The notes beneath the pieces were generated by a model. It ran no database searches, was not told the DNA's origin, and worked only from the letters and a program-made list of their open reading frames with translations. A program made the translations under genes and the position numbers. This document shows, piece after piece, positions 1 to 7,600 of a DNA stretch of 11,857 nucleotides. This DNA comes from DASYTH01 sp035712165 (GTDB lineage: Bacteria > Actinomycetota > Actinomycetes > Mycobacteriales > Pseudonocardiaceae). The stretch covers positions 1-11,857 of the forward strand of contig NZ_DASTBH010000136.1 in NCBI RefSeq assembly GCF_035712165.1, read 5' to 3'. Each line of letters starts with the position of its first letter. Positions within the stretch are counted from its first letter, which is position 1.

Positions 1-1
1 G

Positions 2-574
2 CCGCTGCGGCCGGACTCGAAGGCCCCGTACCCGGCCACCAAGGCGGCCGCCGAGCAGTTGGTGCGCTCGGCGCAGGGCCTGGAGACCGTGGTGGTGCGG
101 CCGAGGTTCGTCTGGGGACCCGGGGACACCAGCGTGCTGCCGGCGCTCGTCGCGATGGTCGAGGCCGGCAGGTTCGCCTGGATCGGCGGCGGGACCCACC
201 GCACGGACACCACCCACATCGACAACACCGTCGAGGGGCTGGTGCTGGCCGCGGAGCGGGGCAGGCCGGGCGAGGCGTACTTCGTGACCGACGGCGAACC
301 GGTGGTGTTCCGCGACTTCCTCACCGAGCTGCTGGCCACCCGGGGAGTCGCCGCGCCGACCCGGTCGGTGCCGCTGGGCCTGGCCAAGGCGCTCGCCGGC
401 GCCGCCGGGCGGACCTGGAAGCTGCTGGGCCGCAAGGACTCCCCGCCGCTGGACCACTTCGCGGTGTGGGCCGCCGGGCAGGAGTGCACGATCAACATCG
501 GGAAGGCGAGGGCCGAGCTCGGTTACTCCCCGGTACGTACGGTTGCGGACGGTCTCGCCGGCCTGCGGGCATAA
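2..574 (+). CDS. NAD-dependent epimerase/dehydratase-like extended SDR, 3' part only
   Basis: The reading frame is open from the window edge, so the N-terminal Rossmann half with the NAD(P)-binding glycine motif lies outside. The first visible codons contain YPATK (Tyr codon 29-31, Lys codon 41-43), the catalytic YxxxK pair of short-chain dehydrogenases. It is followed by VVVRPRFVWGPGD, the strand and loop typical of extended SDRs, and by a THIDNTVEGLVLAAERG helix as in 3-beta-hydroxysteroid dehydrogenase/isomerase and sugar-nucleotide epimerase relatives. About 190 residues are visible, ending at TAA 572-574. The family is secure; the substrate (sterol, sugar nucleotide or other) cannot be read from this half. 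The next gene starts 78 bases downstream with its own ribosome binding site, so the two need not be co-transcribed. Confidence 0.9.
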   Translation, partial: PLRPDSKAPYPATKAAAEQLVRSAQGLETVVVRPRFVWGPGDTSVLPALVAMVEAGRFAWIGGGTHRTDTTHIDNTVEGLVLAAERGRPGEAYFVTDGEPVVFRDFLTELLATRGVAAPTRSVPLGLAKALAGAAGRTWKLLGRKDSPPLDHFAVWAAGQECTINIGKARAELGYSPVRTVADGLAGLRA

Positions 575-610
575 CCCGATAGGGGTGTCCATCGTTGATT
601 TGCACGATGC

Positions 611-645
611 GTAGCCTGTGCCGGAGTGCGCTGAGCGGATGGAGG
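611..645 (+). promoter_or_regulatory. possible promoter -10 and Shine-Dalgarno for the 55-residue gene
   Basis: TAGCCT at 612-617 fits the TAnnnT -10 of actinobacterial housekeeping sigma factors. No -35 stands at a good distance (a TTGATT at 595-600 is too close). A strong GGAGG at 641-645 lies seven bases before GTG 653, and this is what decides that start. The ribosome site is convincing; the promoter is only a suggestion. Confidence 0.35.
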
Positions 646-652
646 ATGCCGG

Positions 653-820
653 GTGACCGACACACCGATCTACGACCAGATCCAGTGGGAGTTCCGGTCC
701 GCCAACAGCACCCCTGATGAGACCTCCCCGTCGGACACCACCGGCTCGCGCCGGCAGGACGGCAACCGCCGGCAGGTGTCGGTCTGGGCACTGCTCGACC
801 AGCATCGCCGGCGTTCCTGA
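653..820 (+). CDS. small conserved-looking hypothetical protein (55 aa)
   Basis: A short reading frame opens with GTG at 653 after a near-ideal GGAGG (641-645, spacing 7) and closes with TGA 818-820. The product begins MTDTPIYDQIQWEFRSANS, has a Ser/Thr/Asp-rich middle, and ends in a basic helix-like tail (VSVWALLDQHRRR followed by a last serine). It has no signal peptide, membrane segment or cysteine. I do not recognise a named family. It sits nine bases before the reductase start at 830, and that start has no clear ribosome site of its own, so the small gene probably couples translation into the reductase. A role linked to the reductase is inference from position only. The coding call rests on the ribosome site, codon bias and tight spacing. 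Confidence 0.7.
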   Translation: MTDTPIYDQIQWEFRSANSTPDETSPSDTTGSRRQDGNRRQVSVWALLDQHRRRS

Positions 821-829
821 CCCGCGACG

Positions 830-1594
830 GTGCGCAGGCTCCATCCCGAACCGGCCGGTGACCTCGACGACGCCGCACTGGAACGGCTCTACGACTACCC
901 GCAGGACCCGGACGGTCCGTGGGTGCAGGTGAACTTCGTCAGCTCGGCGGACGGCGCGGCCAGCGTCGAGGGGCACTCGGCGGGCCTGTCCAGCCCGCCG
1001 GACAAGCGGATCTTCGCGCTCGGCCGCGACCTCGCCGACGTGGTGCTGGTCGGGGCCGGCACCGCGCGGAGCGAGGGTTACCGGGGGGTCAAGCGCACCG
1101 AGGTGCGGGCCGAGCGCCGCGCCCGGCTCGGCCGCTCGGAGGTGCCGCCGATCGCCGTCGTCACCCGCAGGTGCTCGGTCGAACCCGACTGGCCGCTGGT
1201 CACCGACACCGTGGTGGCGCCGATCGTGCTGACCTGCGCGGCCGCCCCCGCGCAGCGGCGCGAGGCCCTGACCGCGGCCGGCGCCGACGTGGTGGTGGCC
1301 GGCGACCACACCGTCGACCTGGCCGTGGCGCTCGGCGAACTGGCCGGGCGCGGACTGCGGCGGATCAACTGCGAGGGCGGCCCGCACCTGTTCGGCGAGC
1401 TGATCGCCGAGGACCTGGTGGACCAGCTGTGCCTGACCCTCTCGCCGCTACTGGTCAGCGGGGACGCGGTGCGCACGGCGGTCGGGCTGCCGCCGCCGGC
1501 CCCGCTCGGTCTGGAGCTGGCTTCGGTGCTGACCGAGGACGGTCAGCTCATGCTTCGCTACCGACGCCACCGGTCAGCACGTCGGCAAGGTTGA
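830..1594 (+). CDS. pyrimidine reductase family protein (RibD C-terminal / dihydrofolate-reductase fold)
   Basis: The 254-residue product matches the RibD reductase-domain family, which reduces the ribosyl side chain of a pyrimidine riboflavin precursor with NADPH; many actinobacterial stand-alone members have no proven substrate. Visible family marks are VNFVSSADG near the N-terminus, GAGTARSEGY at residues 75-84 (nucleotide-binding turn) and EGGPHLFGEL at 182-191, followed by LVDQLCLTLSPLL. No deaminase domain is present, so this is not a bifunctional RibD. GTG 830 is chosen because RRLHPEP followed by an acidic helix is a typical N-terminus for the family and because it follows the 55-residue gene by nine bases. 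The last 47 bases overlap the 3' end of the ligase gene on the other strand. A true role in riboflavin synthesis is uncertain, since no other rib gene is in view. Confidence 0.88.
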   Translation: MRRLHPEPAGDLDDAALERLYDYPQDPDGPWVQVNFVSSADGAASVEGHSAGLSSPPDKRIFALGRDLADVVLVGAGTARSEGYRGVKRTEVRAERRARLGRSEVPPIAVVTRRCSVEPDWPLVTDTVVAPIVLTCAAAPAQRREALTAAGADVVVAGDHTVDLAVALGELAGRGLRRINCEGGPHLFGELIAEDLVDQLCLTLSPLLVSGDAVRTAVGLPPPAPLGLELASVLTEDGQLMLRYRRHRSARRQG

Positions 1595-2672
1595 ACCGGA
1601 CCGGCTGCTCGAGCTGGTCATAGGTGCACGAACCGGGCTCCCGGTCCGGCCGCCAACGGACGAACTGGGTGGTGTGCCGGAACCGCGGGCCCTCCATGTA
1701 GTCGTAGCGGACCTCGAGCACCCGCTCGGGCCGCAGCGGCACGAACGACAGGTCCTTGCCGGCGTTCCACCGGCTGCCCTCGTTCTTGCGCGGGGTGCGG
1801 TTGCCCTCGAGCTGTTCGGCCCAGGCCCACGGGTGCTCGCTGAAGTCGGTGACCAGCGGCTGCAGCTCCTCGAACAGCTCCTTGCGGCGGGCCATCGGGA
1901 AGGCGCCGACCACCCCCACCGAGGCCAGCTTGCCGTCCTCGCCGTACAGGCCGAGCAGCAGCGAGCCGATCAGGCCGGGCCCGGACTTGTGCACCCGGTA
2001 GCCGGCCACCACGCAGTCGGCGGTGCGCTCGTGCTTGATCTTGGCGAGCACCCGGCGGTCCGGCTCGTACACGCCGTCCAGCGGCTTGGCGATCAGGCCG
2101 TCCAGCCCGGCGCCCTCGAACAGGTTGAACCACTGGCGGGCCAGGTCGATGTCGGTGGTCGCCGGGGTGACGTGGATGGGCGGCCGGGCCGGCGCCAGCG
2201 CCTCCTCGAGCGCCGCCCTGCGCTCCGCGAAGGGTCGCTCCATGAGGTCGGTGTCGTTCAGCGCGAGCAGGTCGAAGGCGACGAACGCGGCGGGGGTGCG
2301 CTCGGCGAGCAGGTTCACCCGGGACGCGGCCGGGTGGATGCGCTGCTGGAGGGCCTCGAAGTCGAGGCCGCGGCGCTCGGCGTCGGCGACGATGATCTCG
2401 CCGTCCACGACGCACCGGAGTGGCAGGTTCTCCTTGACCGCCGTGACCAGTTCCGGGAAGTAGCGGGTCATCGGCCGCTCGTTGCGGCTGCCGATCTCGA
2501 CCTCGTCACCGTCCCGGAAGATGATCGACCGGAAACCGTCCCATTTGGGCTCGTAGAGCCGGCCGGGTGGGATCTCGGCGACCGGTTTGGCCAGCATGGG
2601 CGCCACGGGCGGCATCACAGGTAGCTGCACGCGGCCCATTCTGCCCGCAGTGTTCTGGTCAAGTTGGGCCAT
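1548..2672 (-). CDS. ligC: ATP-dependent DNA ligase, LigC type
   Basis: This seals nicks in duplex DNA through an enzyme-adenylate intermediate. The nucleotidyl-transferase motifs run in order, numbered from ATG 2672: motif I EPKWDGFR with the AMP-accepting Lys43, SRNER at 62-66, DGEI at 90-93, FVAFDLLAL at 130-138, LDGLIAK at 190-196 and LAKIKHE at 209-215. An OB-fold C-terminus follows, ending in the RFRHTTQFVRWRPDR signature at 330-344. Its 374 residues lack polymerase and nuclease domains, which separates it from LigD. Mycobacterial LigC (about 358 residues) is linked to base-excision repair with a Prim-PolC partner; no PrimPol or Ku gene is in view. The start is uncertain: GTG 2630 would begin MQLPVMPPVAPMLAKP and give 360 residues, closer to the usual family start, and would leave room for the divergent promoter. 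The gene overlaps the reductase tail-to-tail by 47 bases. Confidence 0.93.
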   Translation of the reverse strand: MAQLDQNTAGRMGRVQLPVMPPVAPMLAKPVAEIPPGRLYEPKWDGFRSIIFRDGDEVEIGSRNERPMTRYFPELVTAVKENLPLRCVVDGEIIVADAERRGLDFEALQQRIHPAASRVNLLAERTPAAFVAFDLLALNDTDLMERPFAERRAALEEALAPARPPIHVTPATTDIDLARQWFNLFEGAGLDGLIAKPLDGVYEPDRRVLAKIKHERTADCVVAGYRVHKSGPGLIGSLLLGLYGEDGKLASVGVVGAFPMARRKELFEELQPLVTDFSEHPWAWAEQLEGNRTPRKNEGSRWNAGKDLSFVPLRPERVLEVRYDYMEGPRFRHTTQFVRWRPDREPGSCTYDQLEQPVRFNLADVLTGGVGSEA

Positions 2673-2700
2673 ACTCGGAGTTCACCGGCGGAGTGGAAGG
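2670..2700 (+). promoter_or_regulatory. possible -10 and ribosome site for the lipoprotein gene
   Basis: CATACT (2670-2675) resembles a -10 hexamer and would give a leader of about 30 bases. GGAAGG (2695-2700) is a Shine-Dalgarno ten bases before ATG 2711. No convincing -35 is visible. The -10 would overlap the most upstream ligase ATG (2672), which mildly favours the internal ligase start at 2630. Confidence 0.3.
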
Positions 2701-2710
2701 CTCAGCGGCG

Positions 2711-4258
2711 ATGAGAAGCCGGGGCATGTTCGTGGTGGTCGCCTCGGCCGTCGTGGTCGCGCTGGGCGGGTGCACGGCTGGACCGTCGCAGCGGCCGGAG
2801 ATCGTGGTACGGGATCCCGACGCGGTGCCGCAGTCGCAGTCCGTGCCGCCCAGTGATGTCCCGGTTCCGCCGCTGGACGAGCCCCGGCAGTCGACCCTGC
2901 GCTGGGGCACCTGCCGGCCGACCGTGCTGAACCGGTTGCCCGAGTCGCGGCCGGCCTGGCTCACCGTCGGCTGCACCCAGGTGAGCAGCACGCTGGACTC
3001 GCCCTACGCGCCCGGCCGCGGCACCGTCCGGCTGCAGCTGCTGCGGGCCGGGGCCGGTCCGATCCCGATCGTGGTGCTCAACGACGTCGGCGGTCAGCCC
3101 GGCACGATCTTCGCCGCCCGCCTGGCCGCGACCCTGCCCGAGTCGTTCTTCACCCGGTTCTCGCTGGTCGGCGTCGACCGGCGGGGAACGGGCAACTCCG
3201 AGGCCCCGGACTGCGTGCCGGCCGCCGTGCGGTCCCGGATCGTCGGCGTGGACCCGACCGCGGTCCAGGTCGACTCCTGGTTCGAGCCGGCCAAGACCGC
3301 CGGGCAGCAGTGCTCGATCGAGCTCGAGGGCCGGATGCCGGCGCTGGACACCTGGCGCACGACGGCCGACCTGGAGGCGGTGCGCCGCGCGCTGGCCCTG
3401 CCCCGGCTCAACGCGATCGGCCACGGCGAGGGATCGCGGGTGCTGACCGGCTACGCCGACCGGTACCCCGACAAGGTGGGCCGGATGGTGCTGGACGGGC
3501 TGCCGGACACCAACGAGGACCTGATCTCCGCCACCGAGGGCGTCGCGGCCGGCGCGGAGGCGACCTGGCAGGCGTTCGCGGCCGACTGCAAGGCCCGGGG
3601 CTGCGAGCTGGGCGCCGATCCGGTGAGTGTGCTGCCGGCGCTGGTCGCGCAGCTGCGCGCCGACCCGATCTCGACCGAGGGCGCCGACGTCGGAGTGGGC
3701 GTGGCCATGCGCGCGGTGCTGGTCGGGCTGGCGGACCGGGCCGGCTGGCCGGCCCTGGCCGCCGCGATCGACGCGGCCCGGCGCGGCGACGGCGCGGGGC
3801 TGGCGAACCTGCTGGACCCGATCGTGACGGGCTCCGAGAACCAGGCCCCGACGTTCGACGGTGAGCTGGTGGTCGGCTGCAACGACACCAAGCCCCGGCT
3901 GACCGTGGCGCAGGTGACCAAGGCGGCCCAGGAGTGGAACACCCGGTATCCGATGTTCGGCGCGCTGATGGCGCAGCGGCTGTCCCTGTGCGGGGTGTGG
4001 CCGGTGGCCAGCAAGCCGGTGACCGTGTCGGCGGCCGAGGGCGCGCCGCCGATCGTGGTGATCGGCACGGCGAGCGACCCGGTCACCCCGTTCGCCGGCA
4101 CCGAGCGGGCCGCCCGGGCCTTGGCGGCGGCCACGCTGGTGTCCTGGCAGGGCGGCGGGCACGGCGCGCTGGGCCAGTCCTCGTGCGCCACGGAGGCGGC
4201 ACTGACGTTCCTCACCGACGCCAAGGTGCCCCGCGACGGCACCGCCTGCCCGCCGTAG
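2711..4258 (+). CDS. secreted lipoprotein, alpha/beta-hydrolase (S33/TAP-like) family, catalytic serine replaced by glycine
   Basis: The 515-residue product starts at ATG 2711 with a short basic n-region, a hydrophobic stretch and a lipobox LGGC with Cys21, so it should be lipid-anchored on the outer face of the membrane. The body matches the tripeptidyl-aminopeptidase-like alpha/beta hydrolases: GVDRRGTGNSE after the second core strand, a nucleophile-elbow region ending RVLTGYADRYPDKVGRMVLD, and a TAP-like C-terminus with SDPVTP (Asp456) and GGGHG (His484). The elbow reads GHGEGS, and ungapped alignment with the usual GGSYGT puts Gly239 (codon 3425-3427) at the nucleophile. Asp and His are kept but the serine is lost; Ser241 lies two residues later. 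It may be a pseudo-enzyme or binding protein, or Ser241 may serve instead. It is divergent from ligC and followed by hairpins. Family call firm, activity unknown. Confidence 0.9.
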   Translation: MRSRGMFVVVASAVVVALGGCTAGPSQRPEIVVRDPDAVPQSQSVPPSDVPVPPLDEPRQSTLRWGTCRPTVLNRLPESRPAWLTVGCTQVSSTLDSPYAPGRGTVRLQLLRAGAGPIPIVVLNDVGGQPGTIFAARLAATLPESFFTRFSLVGVDRRGTGNSEAPDCVPAAVRSRIVGVDPTAVQVDSWFEPAKTAGQQCSIELEGRMPALDTWRTTADLEAVRRALALPRLNAIGHGEGSRVLTGYADRYPDKVGRMVLDGLPDTNEDLISATEGVAAGAEATWQAFAADCKARGCELGADPVSVLPALVAQLRADPISTEGADVGVGVAMRAVLVGLADRAGWPALAAAIDAARRGDGAGLANLLDPIVTGSENQAPTFDGELVVGCNDTKPRLTVAQVTKAAQEWNTRYPMFGALMAQRLSLCGVWPVASKPVTVSAAEGAPPIVVIGTASDPVTPFAGTERAARALAAATLVSWQGGGHGALGQSSCATEAALTFLTDAKVPRDGTACPP

Positions 4259-4266
4259 CACGAAAC

Positions 4267-4292
4267 AATTCCGCAAGCGCGCCCGCGGAATT
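4267..4292 (+). terminator. probable transcription terminator of the lipoprotein gene
   Basis: AATTCCGC and GCGGAATT form a perfect 8-bp stem with a ten-base loop, beginning eight bases after the lipoprotein stop codon. No run of T follows except TTT at 4291-4293, which is common for actinobacterial terminators. The position directly after the stop is the main support. Confidence 0.55.
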
Positions 4293-4333
4293 TGCGCGCA
4301 GATTTCCACCACCGGTTTGACAAATACGGATAA

Positions 4334-4362
4334 TCGCCGGCCGACGTTTTCCGAGCCGGCGA
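4334..4362 (+). repeat. GC-rich inverted repeat, possible second terminator or operator
   Basis: TCGCCGGC and GCCGGCGA are perfect 8-bp complements around a 13-base loop that contains TTTT. It could back up the first terminator or act as a protein site. In GC-rich DNA one such repeat can occur by chance. Confidence 0.4.
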
Positions 4363-4398
4363 AGCGGTCGTCACAATGACAACCAGCCGAGACCATTC

Positions 4399-4435
4399 CC
4401 GCCACGGACAGCGGCTCGACGCCAGATCGTGGCGG
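4399..4435 (+). repeat. inverted repeat CCGCCACG / CGTGGCGG
   Basis: Two perfect 8-base arms are separated by 21 bases. The loop is long for a terminator, and the arms could instead be half-sites of a regulator or part of a leader RNA. The function is unknown. Confidence 0.35.
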
Positions 4436-4548
4436 CACCATGGATCGCAGAGTAATAAATGCGGCCGGCACATCACGCTTCTCGGTGTAACTCGATTAGG
4501 TGGTGGCGATTCGCCGGGTGGTGAGTTGCGGGGGCGGCGGAAGCACGG

Positions 4549-4576
4549 TTAGACTTCGACGATTAGTTATTAATTC
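4549..4576 (+). promoter_or_regulatory. possible promoter of the surface-protein gene
   Basis: TTAGAC (4549-4554) and TAATTC (4571-4576) are separated by 16 bases and lie in the only A+T-rich block of the intergenic region. Transcription would start near 4583, giving a leader of about 60 bases. The hexamers are imperfect, so the support comes mainly from local composition and position. Confidence 0.3.
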
Positions 4577-4644
4577 TTTGTATTTGCGTACTCATTGCGA
4601 GGGCACCGGGGGGTCGGTTTCGGCTACGTCGAATTGGATTTCGG

Positions 4645-7600
4645 GTGTCTTCGATGAGTGCACACAGCACCGGTGCGGCCAAGCGGCGATGGAGCGGGAT
4701 CGTGGGGGCAGGACTGCTCCTGGCTGTCGTGGGGGGCGTGTACGAGACGGCTTCGCCGGTGCGGGCCGCGGCCGACCCGGCGGACTGCGCGACGCCCACC
4801 GACATCGAGTCGGGCGGCGGGAACCGGCCGATCAGAGTGGAAGAGGGGGACATCGTGCGGCTGACCGGGGGGCTGTTCACCGGGCCGGTCGACGCCCTCG
4901 AGTACGGAGGCACGCTCTGCGTCGCGGCGGACGCCAACCTCAACCCGACCGCCGTCCGGCAACCATCGGGAAGCCTGGTCGTGCAGGGGTCGGCCAGGTT
5001 CCCGTCGTTCACGTCCAGACCCAGGTTCGCACTCTTCGTCGAAGGCACGGCGGTGATCAACCTGACGACACTGGTGGGCTCCTCGTCGGTCGAGGTCGCC
5101 ACGGGCGCCACGCTGACCGGAGGCGAACTGCTGCTGCTGTCGGGGTCGCTCACCACCAACGCGGGCACGATCGACAGCGGAATCGAGACCAGCAACGGCG
5201 CCACGCTGGTCAACTCCGGCGATATGACGACCCGCGGCGGTCTCGAGCTCGAGGGCCCGCTGTTCAACAGCGGGCGGGTCACCAGCATCGACGGACCGGT
5301 GGAGTTCACCTTCGGGTCGGAGGTGACGAACTCGTGCGTCATCACCGCCGCCGACGACGACGTGATCGTGACCAGCACCAGCAGCATCATCAACAACGGC
5401 TTCGTGCACGCCCCGACCGGAAGCCTGCGGGTGTACGGGAAGTACACCCAGACCCCGAACGGGTTGACCGCCGCCACGGAGCTGCACAACGACGGCGCGG
5501 TCTTCGGTTTCGGCCGGTACCGCTTCACCGGGTTCACCCGCAGCGCCGGCCTGTTCGCCGGGGCGAGCTCCGCCGAGCCGGTCGTCGTGGACGAACTGAC
5601 CCCGCCGACCCCGCCAGCCGTCTTCGACGTGCAGACCGGCACGGTCGCCAACGTCGTCGCGGGCAGTGTGACGGCGCTGAACACCACCGACCTGCCGGGC
5701 GACTGCGTGCCGGGCAGTGGTGCGCCGGTCGCCGACGTGACCGTGGCGAAGGGCGGCCCGGCCGTGGTCGCGGCGGGTCAGCGCATCACCTACACCGTCC
5801 TCATCAACAACAACGGGCCGGATCCGGCGAGCGGGCTGGTCATCACCGACGCACTCCCGCCGCAGCTGACCGCGGTGGATGCCCCCGGCGGCACCATCGA
5901 ACCCGGTCCGCTGGTCCGATGGACGCTGCCCGACCTGGCCGTGGGTGCCAGCACCACGTTCACCGTGAGCGGGACGGTGCCGGACAGCGGAACCCTGCTG
6001 AACCAGGCCTCGGCGACGGCGACCACCACCGACTCCAACCCGTCCAACAACAACGGCTCGACCTCCGCCCAGCAGTTGAGCACCGTCATCCAGCCGGGAA
6101 CGCTGCCGAACTCGGCGCCGGGGGTCGAGGACAGCACGTTCAGCACCATCTCCGCGTTCCCCACGGCCGGCAGCGTCGCCTTCACCGACCCGGACCTCCA
6201 GCAGAGCCATCTGGTCGCGCTGAGCCGGGCGCCGCGCAGCGGATTCGTGACGATCAGCCCGTCCGGGGTGTTCTACTACACGCCGCGGTTCGGCTACACC
6301 GGCTTGGACGACTTCGCCGCGATCGTCTGCGACAACGGCAGCCCGGTGCTGTGCGACGAGGGCACGGTGACCATCGTCATCGCGCCGCTCGCCGTGTCGG
6401 ACACGGCATACACCGTGATCGACGCGCCGGTCCGGATCGATGTGCTGCACAACGACCTCGGCGAGACCACCGCACCGTCGGTACTGAAGCCGCCGAGCTC
6501 CGGGACCGCGGTCGTGGACGGCACCGAGATCGTCTACACACCGTCGGCCGGGTTCATCGGCGTCGACGAGTTCGACTACGTCACCTGCGCGCCCTCGGAT
6601 CCGTCCGTCTGCGGAAACTCCACGGTGACGGTGTTCGTGGACACCCCTCCGGACGAGCCGCCGGTCGCCGACGACACCGCCGTGACCACGGTCGTGGACA
6701 AAGCCGTCACCGCGGTCGTGCCGGTCTACGAGCCGGAGATCGGCGAGCCGATCAACGTCACGCTGGCGACCCCGCCCGCGTTCGGCACCGCGGTGGTGGC
6801 CCCGAACGGTTCGTTCACCTACACGCCCAGTTCCGGCTTCGCCGGCAAGGACTCCTTCATGGTCGAGGCCTGCGAGGCCAACCGGGCGGCCCTCTGCGAC
6901 GACGCCACCGTCTCGGTGACCGTGAACCCGATCGCCAGGGCGGACACGGCCCAGACCGACGTGGACCTCCCGGTCGCGATCGACGTCACCGCGAACGACC
7001 TTGGCACCATCGGCGCCCCCACCGTGACGTTCCCACCCGCCTCGGGCACCGCCGCCGTCCAGCCGGACGGCACGGTCACCTACACCCCGAACGCGGGCTT
7101 CACCGGTCTGGACGTCTTCGAGTACCAGGTGTGCGCCGCCACCGACGCCACCGTGTGCGTGCAGGCCCCCGTCGCCGTCAGCGTCGGCGCGCAACCGAAC
7201 CGGCCCCCGGTCATCCAGCCGCTCGAGCTCGCCACCGTCGCCGGCCGGCCGGTCAGCGACGTGCTGACGTACTACGACCCGGACGTCGGTCAGACCCTGA
7301 CCGTCACCGTCGACAGCGGCCCGGCCAACGGATCCGCCGATATCGACGGCAACGGGGTCGTCACCTACACGCCGACGGGGGAGTTCACCGGCCGGGACCA
7401 GTTCCGGATCACCGTCTGCGACGACGACGCGACCCCGGCGTGCACGAGCACCGACGTGCCGGTCACGGTGAGCCCCCTTGTCCTGCCGGACGGGGCGACG
7501 GTCGACGTCGGCGCCTGGGTCGACATTCCGGTGCGCGCCAACGATCGCGGCGACGTCGGCCCGGTCACCGTCACCGTGCCGCCCGCGCACGGCGTCGCGC

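Larger units (their letters stand above)
4259..4644 (+). other. 386-base non-coding region upstream of the surface-protein gene
   Basis: No reading frame here shows the codon bias or ribosome site of its neighbours. The stretch contains three perfect 8-bp inverted repeats (arms 4267-4274/4285-4292, 4334-4341/4355-4362 and 4399-4406/4428-4435) whose centres are about 69 bases apart. It also contains an isolated TTGACA (4317-4322) and an A+T-rich block (about 4556-4600) unusual for this GC-rich DNA. It probably combines the lipoprotein terminator with the promoter and long leader of the surface-protein gene. A hidden small RNA is possible but not shown. Confidence 0.6.

Noticed and set aside
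4317..4334. TTGACA (4317-4322) followed by GATAAT (4329-4334) as a classical promoter
   Set aside because: The two boxes are only six bases apart, against about 17 needed, and no other -10 stands at the right distance.
2702..4471. A 589-residue antisense frame opposite the lipoprotein gene
   Set aside because: It shows Arg/Gly/His-rich shadow translation and no recognisable motif, while the plus-strand lipoprotein is well supported.
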